Part shown: positions 26,635 to 35,418 of the stretch, piece by piece
How positions within the stretch are numbered: position 1 is the first letter of the stretch
How the letters are laid out: the number at the start of each line of letters is the position of its first letter
Source: Christensenella sp. UBA1214
GTDB lineage: Bacteria; Bacillota; Clostridia; Christensenellales; CAG-138
DNA: 64,000 bases
Assembly (NCBI GenBank): GCA_002309375.1
Contig: DBXK01000012.1
Span: 116,043-180,042 of the forward strand
Direction: 5' to 3'
Made by a program: the position numbers and the translations under genes
Notes under the pieces: model-generated
Databases searched by the model: none
Told to the model about the DNA's origin: nothing
Seen by the model: only the letters and a program-made list of their open reading frames with translations

Positions 26635-28113
26635 ATGAAAAAAACAGTGTTATCGAGCATTTTACTGTTTGCGTTAATCCTTGCTTTATGCACGGGATGC
26701 AGCGGCAATAAAAATCAGAACCCATCGGATTCACCGGACGCATTCAACAGCGGACAATCGGGCGGTGTGCTTATGGGACAGGCGTTCAATCCGGAAACGG
26801 ATAACGACAACCGCAATGCAGCGTTTATCGACTGCGCCATGGTCGACACGGAGGACGCTTATTATCTCTATGTCAATGGCTACATAATGTACTACGATAA
26901 GATCATGGAGGACAGCGGCTTCCTCTGCCCGCATCCTGAGTGCGTGCATGATGAAAAGTTCAATAATCCGAATTGTGTCGCCCGCGCGAGTATACAGCTT
27001 CCGTCGATGACCTATTACGAGGGCAAGCTCTGGTGGGTGGGCAACCCGGATATGCGTCATATAGGCGTATTCCGTATGAATCTTGACGGCACAAACAAGG
27101 AGCTGCTGCACTCGTTTGAGCTTAACGGCGACGATACGCGCTTTCAGGGTATGATGCTCTGGTATTTCCACCGCGGAAGGCTGTTCTGGTCCTCCCTGAA
27201 GCAGGAGGTAGCCAACGGGCAGTATTTTAACACCGCTTATTTCGGATATATGAGCCTTGAAGACTATGAGCCGCACGATCTTTGCGAAAGGCGTTCGTTC
27301 TTCACGCCTCAACCGACGATCCGCTTCGCCGGGGACAGCGCTTATCTGTTCATCGGTTACGACGGGATCGGCCCCGGAGATCAGGAGATCCCCGACGGCG
27401 AGGCGGATTTGGACGCCTATTTGGAATGGGCTAAAAACGTCAAACAATATGACGAGGTCCTGCGTTGGGATCCGACCATGGATGAGCCGGAGACTATCTA
27501 CCTCAACAGCGAGGATACCTGCTTCCACAGCTTCAACGATTATTACGTTTCGCAGGAGGGCGAGATATTCTTCCGTGAAACCGAACTCGAGGATCCCGAT
27601 CAGCAATATGACGAAGAAAACAATCAATACATCACTTATATCAATCGAATCAACGGGAACGGCGAAAAAGAGCGCATTATCGAGCTCACCGACGAGGACG
27701 GCGTTCATTACAACATGTACGCCATGACCTGCGGTGTAATTGTCGCCATGGATACAAGATACATCCGGGGCGTCGGGGACGAGGTCCGCGGGATCTGGAT
27801 ACTGACCTTTGACGGCAGGACCCTCTACCGCGGAGAGCTCCCGATGAAGTACCGCGAAAAGTATACGGATAGGGAACGGGTCGACGATAACGGCCTGACC
27901 GTTCACATCAGTCACGGTATCAACAAACTGCACAACTGCTGGGCGACCGAAAACGAAGTGCTGTTCTGTTTTACAGAAACATATTATAAAGATTCACCGA
28001 CCCACGGCAATTCTAACTATTATGATTTCGTAAAATACGAGATCACGCCGAACGGATTAATCGAGGTGCCGCTTGCGGAATGCCGGGCGCATTACGGCGA
28101 CGAGGGCTGGTAA
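26635..28113 (+). CDS. uncharacterised lipoprotein with a Cys/His-rich N-terminal motif
   Basis: 492 residues with a lipoprotein signal (hydrophobic 4-19, lipid cysteine at C22 in LCTGCSG). A short Asn/Ser/Gly-rich linker follows, then a tryptophan- and tyrosine-rich beta-strand-dominated body that may be a propeller, by pattern only. A motif LCPHPECVHDEKFNNPNC near residues 98-115 has three cysteines and two histidines and could bind metal or form disulfides. Similar Cys-x4-Cys-x-His motifs occur in lipoproteins of other Clostridia whose function is unknown. The ABC transporter downstream may be functionally linked. A sequence resembling its C terminus recurs as a fragment at 35111-35197. 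Confidence 0.7.
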   Translation: MKKTVLSSILLFALILALCTGCSGNKNQNPSDSPDAFNSGQSGGVLMGQAFNPETDNDNRNAAFIDCAMVDTEDAYYLYVNGYIMYYDKIMEDSGFLCPHPECVHDEKFNNPNCVARASIQLPSMTYYEGKLWWVGNPDMRHIGVFRMNLDGTNKELLHSFELNGDDTRFQGMMLWYFHRGRLFWSSLKQEVANGQYFNTAYFGYMSLEDYEPHDLCERRSFFTPQPTIRFAGDSAYLFIGYDGIGPGDQEIPDGEADLDAYLEWAKNVKQYDEVLRWDPTMDEPETIYLNSEDTCFHSFNDYYVSQEGEIFFRETELEDPDQQYDEENNQYITYINRINGNGEKERIIELTDEDGVHYNMYAMTCGVIVAMDTRYIRGVGDEVRGIWILTFDGRTLYRGELPMKYREKYTDRERVDDNGLTVHISHGINKLHNCWATENEVLFCFTETYYKDSPTHGNSNYYDFVKYEITPNGLIEVPLAECRAHYGDEGW

Positions 28114-28195
28114 ACAATCGCAGCGAAAGCCGGAAATAACATCGCAGCCGTTAAACTAACGAAAAATAAAAACCGAATAAGCAAGGAAGGATAAT

Positions 28196-29017
28196 ATGGA
28201 ACTGAAACTGACAAATCTCACGAAACGCTACGGCAGCAAGGTCGCGCTGTCGGATTTCTCCTATGAATTCCACGAGGGCATTTACGGCATTCTCGGCGCG
28301 AACGGCGCGGGCAAGAGCACGATGATGAACCTGATAACGGACAATATCGTCCGAAATGAAGGCGAAATCACCTATGCCGGCATGTCCGCCGACGGCGAAA
28401 CCGAATTCGAGCATACGGATATCCTGAAGCTCGGCAAGGAATTCCGCAAGCTGCTCGGCTATATGCCCCAGCAGCAGGGGCTTTACGAGGGCATGACGGC
28501 CGAAAGCTTTATCGCATATTTCGGAAGGCTGAAGGGCATCAACGGCAGGATGCTCAGGAGCGAGCTCGACCGAGTATTTGAACTGACGAATCTTTCGAAG
28601 GTGCGCCATCATAAGATCTCGTCGTTCTCGGGCGGCATGAAGCAGCGCGTACTGCTTGCGCAGGCGATGCTCGGCGATCCGAAGGTGCTGATCCTCGATG
28701 AGCCGACAGCCGGCCTCGATCCGAAGGAGAGGGTCAGGCTGCGGAATTATATCTACGACCTTTCTAAGAACAGGATAGTTTTGCTCGCGACCCATATCGT
28801 CAGCGATATTGAGGCGATCGCGGGGGACATCATCCTTCTGAAGGACGGAAAGCTTGTGCATTCCGGCTCGCCGAAGGAGCTAATGGGCTCGCTCCCGCCG
28901 GAAACGAAGCCGCTTATGGGCTCATATTATACGCTCGATGACGTATACCTCCATTACCTCGGCGATGAACTCGCGGAGGAGGAAGCAAAGGAAACGGAGG
29001 AAGAGCAAAATGAATGA
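28196..29017 (+). CDS. ABC transporter ATP-binding protein
   Basis: 273 residues. Walker A GANGAGKST begins near 38, signature FSGGMKQRVLLAQAML is near 143-158 and Walker B VLILDEPTAGLDP near 164-176. The insertion TEFEHTDILKLGKEFRKLLGYMPQQ precedes the Q-loop. The subfamily is that of ABC-2 drug, lantibiotic or cell-envelope exporters. The C terminus is acidic (EELAEEEAKETEEEQNE). It overlaps the start of its permease by eight bases, so the two form one transporter. Confidence 0.9.
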   Translation: MELKLTNLTKRYGSKVALSDFSYEFHEGIYGILGANGAGKSTMMNLITDNIVRNEGEITYAGMSADGETEFEHTDILKLGKEFRKLLGYMPQQQGLYEGMTAESFIAYFGRLKGINGRMLRSELDRVFELTNLSKVRHHKISSFSGGMKQRVLLAQAMLGDPKVLILDEPTAGLDPKERVRLRNYIYDLSKNRIVLLATHIVSDIEAIAGDIILLKDGKLVHSGSPKELMGSLPPETKPLMGSYYTLDDVYLHYLGDELAEEEAKETEEEQNE

Positions 29018-31193
29018 ACTGCGAAGGATCCTGTCGGATAAAAAACGGCTGATCATTTATATCGCGGTTCCTCTGATTTGCATTGCGCTTTTCTTCCTCG
29101 AAAGGCTGAACAACGATATAAAAAACGGCTGGAAATGGCTTGAACAGGACACTGCGAAATATCAGCAGGATGTTCAAAAATATTGCACGATGGAGCCGAC
29201 GGACGCGCTTGCCGCAATGGAGCAGGACGGATACCAGGCCGGATTCATGCAGGAAACGAACCTCAAAACCGCAGCCGAGCATGTGCAGTCCTATAAGGCA
29301 TATCTCGAGGGCGTGCATAAAAACGCGCTGAAGATGGCCAAGTCCTCGATATTCGGCAAGGACAGGGACAGTTTCACTTATAAAAACATCCAGAAAACGG
29401 ACGCCGATTTTGTGGCGCTCGACGGCATCGAGCTCGAATTCGGAAACGACCGGGCTGTCGATACATGGCTCAAATTCACGACATCGGATATCCTGTATCT
29501 TGTTGTGATCATAATCACGGTCATGGCGTTCTTTGAGGATAAAAAGAACGGGCTTTGCTCGATCGTCCGAAGCACTCCGAAGGGAAGGCTGAACCTCGCT
29601 TTATCGAGGCTTTTCATCCTCATAGGCATATCCGCCGTGTTCACTTTATTGATAAATGCGGGCGTTCTCGGCTCGTCTTTCGCGCTCTACGGCGGAATGG
29701 ACGGACTCGGACGCGCCGTTCAGTCAATGGAAGCGTTCAAAACATGCACTCTGCACACATCGATCCTCGGCTGGATTCTGATCTATCTCGGCGCGAAGAT
29801 CGCCTGCGGCGTGCTGATCGGACTGATATTCTGGTTCGTGCTGAGCTTCGTCAGCAACATCCAGCTTTCATGGTTTATCGTGATCGCGATCCTCGCTGTT
29901 GAATTTGCGGCGTACAAGCTCATCAACGAACAACTCCAATTCAGCTTTTTCAAATACGTAAACCTGTTCTCATATGTGTACCCGACGGAGATCCTTTCCA
30001 AATACCTGAACATGAACGTGTTCAACGAGCCCGTCGGCGTCTTCCCGCTGCTGAGAAGGCTGATGATCATCCTGTTCGCCGCGCTGACGGCAGCGGTATT
30101 GCTCCTTCAGGTGCGCCGCCATCCGCTCGGCAACCGCAATATCCTCGGCAAATTCGTCGTCTTCTGGAACAGGATCTGCGACTTCTTCCGCAGAAAAATG
30201 CATATCCCCGGCTTCGAAGGATATAAGCTTCTCATACTCGCGGGAAGCATCATCTTCCTTGCCGCCGGAATCTATTTCGGCGGAAAGCTTCGCTATAAGG
30301 GTTGGGAATATCAGGAGCAGGATTACGTCTACCTGCAGTACCTGAAGGACGGCGCCGCCGGCGAAATCAACGAGGAAACCGAAGAATACCTTGCAAAGGC
30401 AAGGCAGAACCTCGAAGCGCATGAGGACATCGCTTATCAGTTCGAAGGATCGCTGATGCGCATTGAAAGCGAAGCCGCAAAAGCGAAGGAGAACGGCGAG
30501 CAGAAGGGCTTTACGCCGTGGTTGGTGAATCAAACGGACGTCAACAATCTTCTCGGCCAGAAAACATGGTCGCTGACCCGTTGGAATGCGATCGTTGCGC
30601 TTGCTTTCCAGGTCCTTTTGATCGCGCCGCTCTTCGCGATCGAAAAGCGCATCGGAACGGAGAAGCTGCTGCGCTCGACTGCGGGCGGAAGAAGCAGGGT
30701 CTTCAGAGGGAAGTATGCCATACTGACGCTCGAGACTGCGGCGATCTGGTGCGGCGTTTATTTGCGCGAATGGCTTGCGGTTCGCAAGGAATATGCCGAC
30801 GTGCTTGCCTGCCCGATCCAGAATTTCAGGATCTTCGAGAATTTCCCGGTCGTGATGAGCTTTGCCTCGTTCCTGATCCTGCTGTATCTGCTCCGCTTCG
30901 TCGGAATGATGATCGCTTCGCTGATCCTCGCTTATATCAGCTCGCGCGTGAATACCTGGGAAAAAGCGGTCATGCTCGGCGCGGGCGTGCTGCTGATCCC
31001 GGCCGCGCTGCTGTATTTCGGCCAGGAGTGGGCGGGGAATATCTCCGTTCTTCCGAACATCGCTCTTGCGGAGATCCTTGTTCCGCATATCGCGTTCGGA
31101 ACAAAGGAGATAATCGCATCAGTAATGCTGCTGATCTCCGCAGCGCTGACCTTCCTCGTCTACAGAGGCTGGACAAAATCAGTGCGCGATTAA
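29010..31193 (+). CDS. very large ABC-2 transporter permease
   Basis: 727 residues from the ATG at 29010, inside the end of the ATPase gene. Two permease halves are visible: span 1 near 12-30, a large extracytoplasmic loop (about 35-140), a cluster of spans up to about 385, then span ILAGSIIFLAAGIYFGG, a second soluble loop (about 430-510), and five more spans to the end. It thus looks like two ABC-2 subunits joined in one chain, each with an external loop. The substrate is unknown; bacteriocin immunity or envelope export are possibilities. A terminator follows at 31210. Confidence 0.82.
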   Translation: MNELRRILSDKKRLIIYIAVPLICIALFFLERLNNDIKNGWKWLEQDTAKYQQDVQKYCTMEPTDALAAMEQDGYQAGFMQETNLKTAAEHVQSYKAYLEGVHKNALKMAKSSIFGKDRDSFTYKNIQKTDADFVALDGIELEFGNDRAVDTWLKFTTSDILYLVVIIITVMAFFEDKKNGLCSIVRSTPKGRLNLALSRLFILIGISAVFTLLINAGVLGSSFALYGGMDGLGRAVQSMEAFKTCTLHTSILGWILIYLGAKIACGVLIGLIFWFVLSFVSNIQLSWFIVIAILAVEFAAYKLINEQLQFSFFKYVNLFSYVYPTEILSKYLNMNVFNEPVGVFPLLRRLMIILFAALTAAVLLLQVRRHPLGNRNILGKFVVFWNRICDFFRRKMHIPGFEGYKLLILAGSIIFLAAGIYFGGKLRYKGWEYQEQDYVYLQYLKDGAAGEINEETEEYLAKARQNLEAHEDIAYQFEGSLMRIESEAAKAKENGEQKGFTPWLVNQTDVNNLLGQKTWSLTRWNAIVALAFQVLLIAPLFAIEKRIGTEKLLRSTAGGRSRVFRGKYAILTLETAAIWCGVYLREWLAVRKEYADVLACPIQNFRIFENFPVVMSFASFLILLYLLRFVGMMIASLILAYISSRVNTWEKAVMLGAGVLLIPAALLYFGQEWAGNISVLPNIALAEILVPHIAFGTKEIIASVMLLISAALTFLVYRGWTKSVRD

Positions 31194-31209
31194 TATGATG
31201 AATCGAGCG

Positions 31210-31236
31210 GTCCCCGCTTCGGCGGGGACTTTTATA
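31210..31236 (+). terminator. intrinsic terminator after the ABC permease gene
   Basis: GTCCCCGC-TTC-GGCGGGGAC hairpin at 31210-31229 followed by TTTTAT. It separates the transporter transcript from the fermentation operon. Confidence 0.8.
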
Positions 31237-31270
31237 TTGCCGGGAAAGGGCGGATCCGGTGAAAACGCTA

Positions 31271-31299
31271 TTGAAACGGAAGGCAAACGGGTTTATAAT
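31271..31299 (+). promoter_or_regulatory. sigma-A promoter of the citramalate lyase/mesaconase operon
   Basis: TTGAAA at 31271-31276, 17-base spacer, TATAAT at 31294-31299. Transcription would start near 31306, giving a leader of about 60 bases before the ATG at 31367. Confidence 0.75.
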
Positions 31300-31366
31300 A
31301 ACTATGTATGTAAAACTTGCAAACACAGCCCGCGGAACGGTTCCGATGGCTGCGAAAGGAGTCAAA

Positions 31367-32242
31367 ATGCGCAGAAGTATGCTCTTTTTGCCGGGCAATA
31401 CGCCGAACATGATCATCAACGGCGATGCGCTCGGCGCGGACAGCATCATCCTCGATCTTGAAGATGCTGTTTCCCCGGATGAAAAGGATTCCGCCCGCCT
31501 GCTCGTTCGAAGCGCGATGCAGCGCATGGGCTTCGCGGGGGTGGAGATCACCGTCCGCATCAATTCCATCGACACGAATTACTGGCAGGACGATCTCGAC
31601 GCGATCATCCCGCTGAAGCCCGATCTGATCATGCCGCCGAAAGCGAGCTGCGCGGAGGATATCAGGACCGTCGACGCTTATATCACGAAGGTCGAGGAGC
31701 GCTGCGGCATCACCGTCGGAACGGTGAAGCTGATCCCGCTGATCGAGACCGCGCTCGGCGTTGAGAACGCATTCAATATCGCGACGGCCAGCCCGCGCGT
31801 CACGGCGCTGTTCCTCGGAGGCGAGGACCTGACGGCGGATCTTCGCTGCAAGCGCACGAAGCAAGGCAACGAGATAAATTACGCAAGGACGCGCCTCGTC
31901 TGCGCCGCCCGCGCCGCCGGCATCGACGTTTACGACACGCCCTTCACCGACGTCAACGACGACGAAGGAATCGTGACCGACGCGGAATACGCGAAGAGCC
32001 TCGGCTTCTCCGGCAAATCCGCGATCGCGCCGCGCCATGTGAAGGTCATAAACGAAGTCTTCAGTCCTTCATTGAAGGATATCGAATATGCGAAGCTCGT
32101 CTTCGAGGCGATCCGCCTCGGCAAGGAACAGGGCAAGGGCGCCGTTTCGCTCCGCGGAAAGATGATCGATAAACCGATCGTCGAAAGAGCGCGCCAGACG
32201 CTCGAGATCGCAAAACAGCTCGGTATCGGAGGTGTCGAATGA
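31367..32242 (+). CDS. citE: citrate/citramalate lyase beta subunit (citramalyl thioester lyase)
   Basis: 291 residues from the ATG at 31367, chosen because GAAAGGAG lies just upstream and the family begins with RRSMLFLPGNTPNMI; the frame upstream is open but lies across the promoter. LDLEDAVSPDEKDSAR, PLIETALGV and the Mg-binding FLGGEDLTADL are the CitE hallmarks. In the methylaspartate pathway it would split the citramalyl thioester to pyruvate and an acetyl thioester. It overlaps citF by four bases. The gamma (acyl carrier) subunit that normally precedes citE is not here. Confidence 0.9.
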   Translation: MRRSMLFLPGNTPNMIINGDALGADSIILDLEDAVSPDEKDSARLLVRSAMQRMGFAGVEITVRINSIDTNYWQDDLDAIIPLKPDLIMPPKASCAEDIRTVDAYITKVEERCGITVGTVKLIPLIETALGVENAFNIATASPRVTALFLGGEDLTADLRCKRTKQGNEINYARTRLVCAARAAGIDVYDTPFTDVNDDEGIVTDAEYAKSLGFSGKSAIAPRHVKVINEVFSPSLKDIEYAKLVFEAIRLGKEQGKGAVSLRGKMIDKPIVERARQTLEIAKQLGIGGVE

Positions 32243-33651
32243 TGAATAAACTCGTAAATTCGATCAAACAGGCCGTGATCGACAGTGGTCTCAGGGACGG
32301 AATGACCGTTTCCTTCCATCACCATCTGAGGAACGGAGATTACGTTCTCAACATGGTCATGGAAGCCATCGCCGAGCTCGGGATCAAGGATCTGACCGTC
32401 AACGCAAGCTCCCTTTTCGACGCTCACCGCCCGCTCAAGGAGCATATCAAAAACGGCGTCGTTACAACGATTTTAACTGACTATATGTCCGCGGAGCTCG
32501 GCCGTTTCATTTCGGCCGGCAATATGAAGAACCCCGTGCAGTTCCGCACCCACGGCGGCCGCCCGGCGGATATCGAAAACGGCAGAACGCCGATCGACGT
32601 TGCGTTCATCGCCGCTCCCGCAAGCGACTGCATGGGCAACTGCACCGGCAAGATGGGCAAATCCGCCTGCGGCTCGCTCGGCTATGCAATGCCGGATGCG
32701 AAGAACGCCCGCTTCACCGTCGTCATTACCGATGATCTGCATCCTTACCCGCTGACCGGCTGGTCCATCCCGGAGACCGACGTCGACGAAGTCGTCGTTG
32801 TCGATTCGATCGGCGATCCGCGCGGCATCGTTTCCGGAACGACTAAGATCACCCGCGACCCCGTCGGCCTTTCGATGGCAATGACGGCGGTCGATGTGAT
32901 CAAGGCGAGCGGCCTTCTGAAGGAAGGCTTCTCCTTCCAGACCGGCGCAGGCGGAGCGAGCCTCGCTGCGGCGAAGTTTTTGAAGGACGTCATGCTGAAG
33001 GACGGGATCCGCGGAAGCTTCGGCCTCGGCGGCATCACGGGCTATATGGTCGATATGCTGAACGAGGGCTGCTTCGAATCGCTGATGGACGTGCAGTGCT
33101 TCGATCTCAAGGCCGTTGAATCGATCCGCAATAATCCGAAGCACTGCGAGATCAGCGCAACGCATTACGCATCCCCCGGCGCGAAGAGCGCGGTCGTGGA
33201 CAGCCTCGACGTCGTGATCCTCGGCGCAACGCAGATCGACACCGATTTCAATATCAACGTTCATACCGATTCGAACGGCCGTATCATGGGCGGCAGCGGC
33301 GGTCACAGCGACACGGCGGCGGGCGCGAAGCTTTCCATGATCATCGCGCCGCTTTCGAGGGCAAGGCTGCCGATCGTCACCGACCGCGTGACCTGCATCT
33401 CGACCCCCGGCAGCACGATCGACGTGCTCGTGACGCAGAAGGGCGTCGCCGTCAACCCGAAGGACGCGGAGCTGCGCCAAAGGCTGATCGACGCGAAGAT
33501 CAACGTCATCGACATACACGATCTTAAAGCGATGGCCGAAAAGACGAGCGGCGTTCCGATGAAGCCGGAGATCGGCGAAAGGGTCGTTGCGGACGTCATC
33601 TACCGCGACGGAACGGTCATCGACCGCATCCGCGAAGTAAAAGAATTCTGA
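32239..33651 (+). CDS. citF: citrate/citramalate lyase alpha subunit (acyl transferase)
   Basis: 470 residues, a little shorter than typical CitF. The family pattern is clear: DGMTVSFHHHLRNGDYVLN, FRTHGGRPADIENG, ATQIDTDFNINVHTDSNG, GGSGGHSDTAAGAKLS and CISTPGSTIDVLVT. In the complex it exchanges acetyl for citramalyl on the carrier. Gene order beside mesaconase and near mal makes (S)-citramalate a likelier substrate than citrate. GGAGGTG precedes two adjacent ATG codons (32239, 32242). Confidence 0.9.
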   Translation: MMNKLVNSIKQAVIDSGLRDGMTVSFHHHLRNGDYVLNMVMEAIAELGIKDLTVNASSLFDAHRPLKEHIKNGVVTTILTDYMSAELGRFISAGNMKNPVQFRTHGGRPADIENGRTPIDVAFIAAPASDCMGNCTGKMGKSACGSLGYAMPDAKNARFTVVITDDLHPYPLTGWSIPETDVDEVVVVDSIGDPRGIVSGTTKITRDPVGLSMAMTAVDVIKASGLLKEGFSFQTGAGGASLAAAKFLKDVMLKDGIRGSFGLGGITGYMVDMLNEGCFESLMDVQCFDLKAVESIRNNPKHCEISATHYASPGAKSAVVDSLDVVILGATQIDTDFNINVHTDSNGRIMGGSGGHSDTAAGAKLSMIIAPLSRARLPIVTDRVTCISTPGSTIDVLVTQKGVAVNPKDAELRQRLIDAKINVIDIHDLKAMAEKTSGVPMKPEIGERVVADVIYRDGTVIDRIREVKEF

Positions 33652-33666
33652 TAACAGGTGAAAAAT

Positions 33667-34506
33667 ATGAGAGAGATCAACGCAAATCTGATCACCGAAA
33701 CCGTTGCGAAGCTCTGCATCGAGGCGAACTGCGTTCTGCCCTGCGATATCAAAGCCCGCATCGAGGAAGCGAGAAAAGCCGAGCCCTGGCCAACAGCGCA
33801 GGGCATTCTCGACAAGATCATCGAGAATTACGGCATCGCCGAAAGGAATACCGTCCCGATCTGCCAGGATACCGGCGTCTGCTGCGTCTTTTTGAAGATC
33901 GGGCAGGAAGTTCACATCACGGGCGATATAAATGAAGCCGTGAACGAGGGCGTACGAAGGGGCTACGGCGAAGGCTATCTCAGAAAATCCGTCGTGAAGG
34001 ATCCGCTCCGCCGCGTGAATACCGGCGACAACACTCCGGCGATGCTCTATGAGGAGATCTTTCCGGGCGATAAGCTCGAGATCACCGTCGCGCCGAAGGG
34101 CTTCGGAAGCGAGAACATGAGCCGCATCGCGATGCTCAAGCCTTCCGACGGCATCGAGGGCGTGAAGGCGTTCATTTTGAAGACCGTTGAAGAAGCGGGG
34201 CCGAATCCCTGCCCGCCGGTCGTCGTCGGCGTCGGTATCGGCGGAACCTTTGATAAGGCCGCGTATCTTGCGAAGAAAGCGCTGATGCGCCGCACGGATG
34301 AGCCGAACGCGGACCCCTTCTACGCGGAGCTTGAAGCGGAGATGCTCGGGAAGATCAATTCCCTCGGCATCGGTCCGCAGGGCTTCGGCGGCAAAACAAC
34401 AGCGCTCGCCGTCAATATCGAATGGATGCCCACCCATATCGCGGGTCTGCCCGTCGCGGTGAACATCAACTGCCACGTAACCCGCCATAAGACGGTCACC
34501 CTGTAA
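33667..34506 (+). CDS. class I hydratase alpha subunit, probable mesaconase
   Basis: 279 residues from the ATG at 33667. It belongs to the iron-sulfur fumarase/tartrate dehydratase alpha family: PICQDTGVCCVFLKIG carries the first cluster cysteine (C66), and GPNPCPPVVVGVGIGGT and NINCHVTRHK supply others. Class I fumarase-type enzymes also hydrate mesaconate to (S)-citramalate, and its place between the lyase and the glutamate mutase operon points to that role. It may also serve as the cell's fumarase. Confidence 0.88.
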   Translation: MREINANLITETVAKLCIEANCVLPCDIKARIEEARKAEPWPTAQGILDKIIENYGIAERNTVPICQDTGVCCVFLKIGQEVHITGDINEAVNEGVRRGYGEGYLRKSVVKDPLRRVNTGDNTPAMLYEEIFPGDKLEITVAPKGFGSENMSRIAMLKPSDGIEGVKAFILKTVEEAGPNPCPPVVVGVGIGGTFDKAAYLAKKALMRRTDEPNADPFYAELEAEMLGKINSLGIGPQGFGGKTTALAVNIEWMPTHIAGLPVAVNINCHVTRHKTVTL

Positions 34507-34519
34507 GGAGGAAGCAGCT

Positions 34520-35074
34520 ATGGAACGGAAAATCACACTCCCGATCACAAGGGAAACGGCAAGAACGATCAAAAGCGGCGAAAGCTGCCTGCTTTCGGGC
34601 GTGATCTATACCGCGCGCGACGCCGCGCACAAGCGCCTTGTGGAGCTCGTCGAAAAGGGCAAAAAGCTGCCCTTCGAGATCAAGGATGCAACGATCTATT
34701 ATGTCGGCCCGACTCCCGCGAAGCCCGGGCAGGTAATCGGCTCCGCCGGCCCGACCACAAGCTACCGCATGGATGCATATTCTCCGATCCTGATCCGCGA
34801 GGGCGAGACAGGCATGATCGGCAAGGGCAAGAGGAGCGCGGAGGTCGTCGCCGCAATGAAGGAATACGGCGCCGTGTATTTCGCCGCGATCGGCGGCGCG
34901 GGCGCCCTGCTTTCAAGCTGCATAAAGTCCGCGGAGATCGTCTGCTATGAGGACCTTGGCGCGGAGGCCGTGCGTCGGCTCGTCGTGGAGGATCTGCCCG
35001 TCGTCGCGGTCATCGACAGCGAGGGCAATAACCTTTATGAAAAGGGCAGGGCGGAGTATTTAAAAACAATTTAA
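34520..35074 (+). CDS. class I hydratase beta subunit, probable mesaconase
   Basis: 184 residues, matching the fumarase C-terminal/beta family: LSGVIYTARDAAHKRL, YYVGPTPAKPGQVIGSAGPTTSYRMD and YFAAIGGAGALLSSCI. It forms the active hydratase with the alpha subunit encoded 13 bases upstream. GGAGGAAGC precedes the ATG. Confidence 0.9.
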   Translation: MERKITLPITRETARTIKSGESCLLSGVIYTARDAAHKRLVELVEKGKKLPFEIKDATIYYVGPTPAKPGQVIGSAGPTTSYRMDAYSPILIREGETGMIGKGKRSAEVVAAMKEYGAVYFAAIGGAGALLSSCIKSAEIVCYEDLGAEAVRRLVVEDLPVVAVIDSEGNNLYEKGRAEYLKTI

Positions 35075-35110
35075 TAAAAATTGTTCTTGAAGCGAAGGCT
35101 GCAGATATAA

Positions 35111-35197
35111 CAGTCTGCGCTTACATATATTGTTGAATACGATATCACTCCGGACGGGGCGGAATGGCGTCTTCTCGGAAAATCCGACTGGAAATGA
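35111..35197 (+). pseudogene. possible 3' remnant of a lipoprotein gene related to the one at 26635
   Basis: The frame reads YIVEYDITPDGAEWRLLGK and ends with TGA at 35195-35197. It resembles the C-terminal FVKYEITPNGLIEVPLAE of the lipoprotein at 26635, with the shared pattern hydrophobic-x-[VK]-Y-[ED]-ITP[DN]G. A TAA at 35108 closes the frame upstream and no start is present. This could be the tail of a deleted paralogue. The match is short, so chance is not excluded. Confidence 0.4.
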
Positions 35198-35210
35198 TCC
35201 GGCGGAATCG

Positions 35211-35243
35211 AAGCCGTGCTTTTTATTACAGCACGGCTTTTGT
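35211..35243 (+). terminator. intrinsic terminator after the mesaconase genes
   Basis: AAGCCGTGCT ... AGCACGGCTT hairpin at 35211-35240 running into a short T-rich stretch. It ends the citE-citF-hydratase transcript. Confidence 0.75.
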
Positions 35244-35301
35244 ATGCTTTTCCGAATACCTCCGGCAAGTTAAATATACTTGAAAATTACTTTTACCGTG
35301 C

Positions 35302-35330
35302 TTGACTTTTTGCGGTATTTGGCGTATCAT
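35302..35330 (+). promoter_or_regulatory. sigma-A promoter of the glutamate mutase operon
   Basis: TTGACT at 35302-35307, 17-base spacer, TATCAT at 35325-35330. Predicted start near 35337, about 80 bases before the glmS ATG. Confidence 0.72.
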
Positions 35331-35418
35331 ACGCATAAGTGGAATTACAATGGAGTTGTATGTTCATATATGGACATGCAGCCCGAACCGAACTGATTTA
35401 GTTTTAAGCGAGGTAAGT

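Larger units (their letters stand above)
35075..35418. other. intergenic stretch between the two methylaspartate-pathway operons
   Basis: Holds, in order, a short reading frame that looks like a gene remnant (35111-35197), an intrinsic terminator (35211-35243), a consensus promoter (35302-35330) and a leader of about 80 bases. The leader is too short for a cobalamin riboswitch. Confidence 0.6.

Noticed and set aside
26731..27933. A 400-codon minus-strand frame opposite the lipoprotein gene
   Set aside because: No start signals or family pattern, while the + strand gene has a promoter, ribosome site and lipoprotein signal.
32473..34572. A 699-codon open frame on the minus strand opposite citF and the hydratase alpha gene
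   Set aside because: It crosses two well-supported genes, lacks similarity and ribosome signals, and shows the same composition artefact.
35331..35418. A cobalamin riboswitch before the glutamate mutase operon
   Set aside because: The leader is only about 80 bases and I see no B12-box-like sequence; the ornithine operon leader is even shorter.
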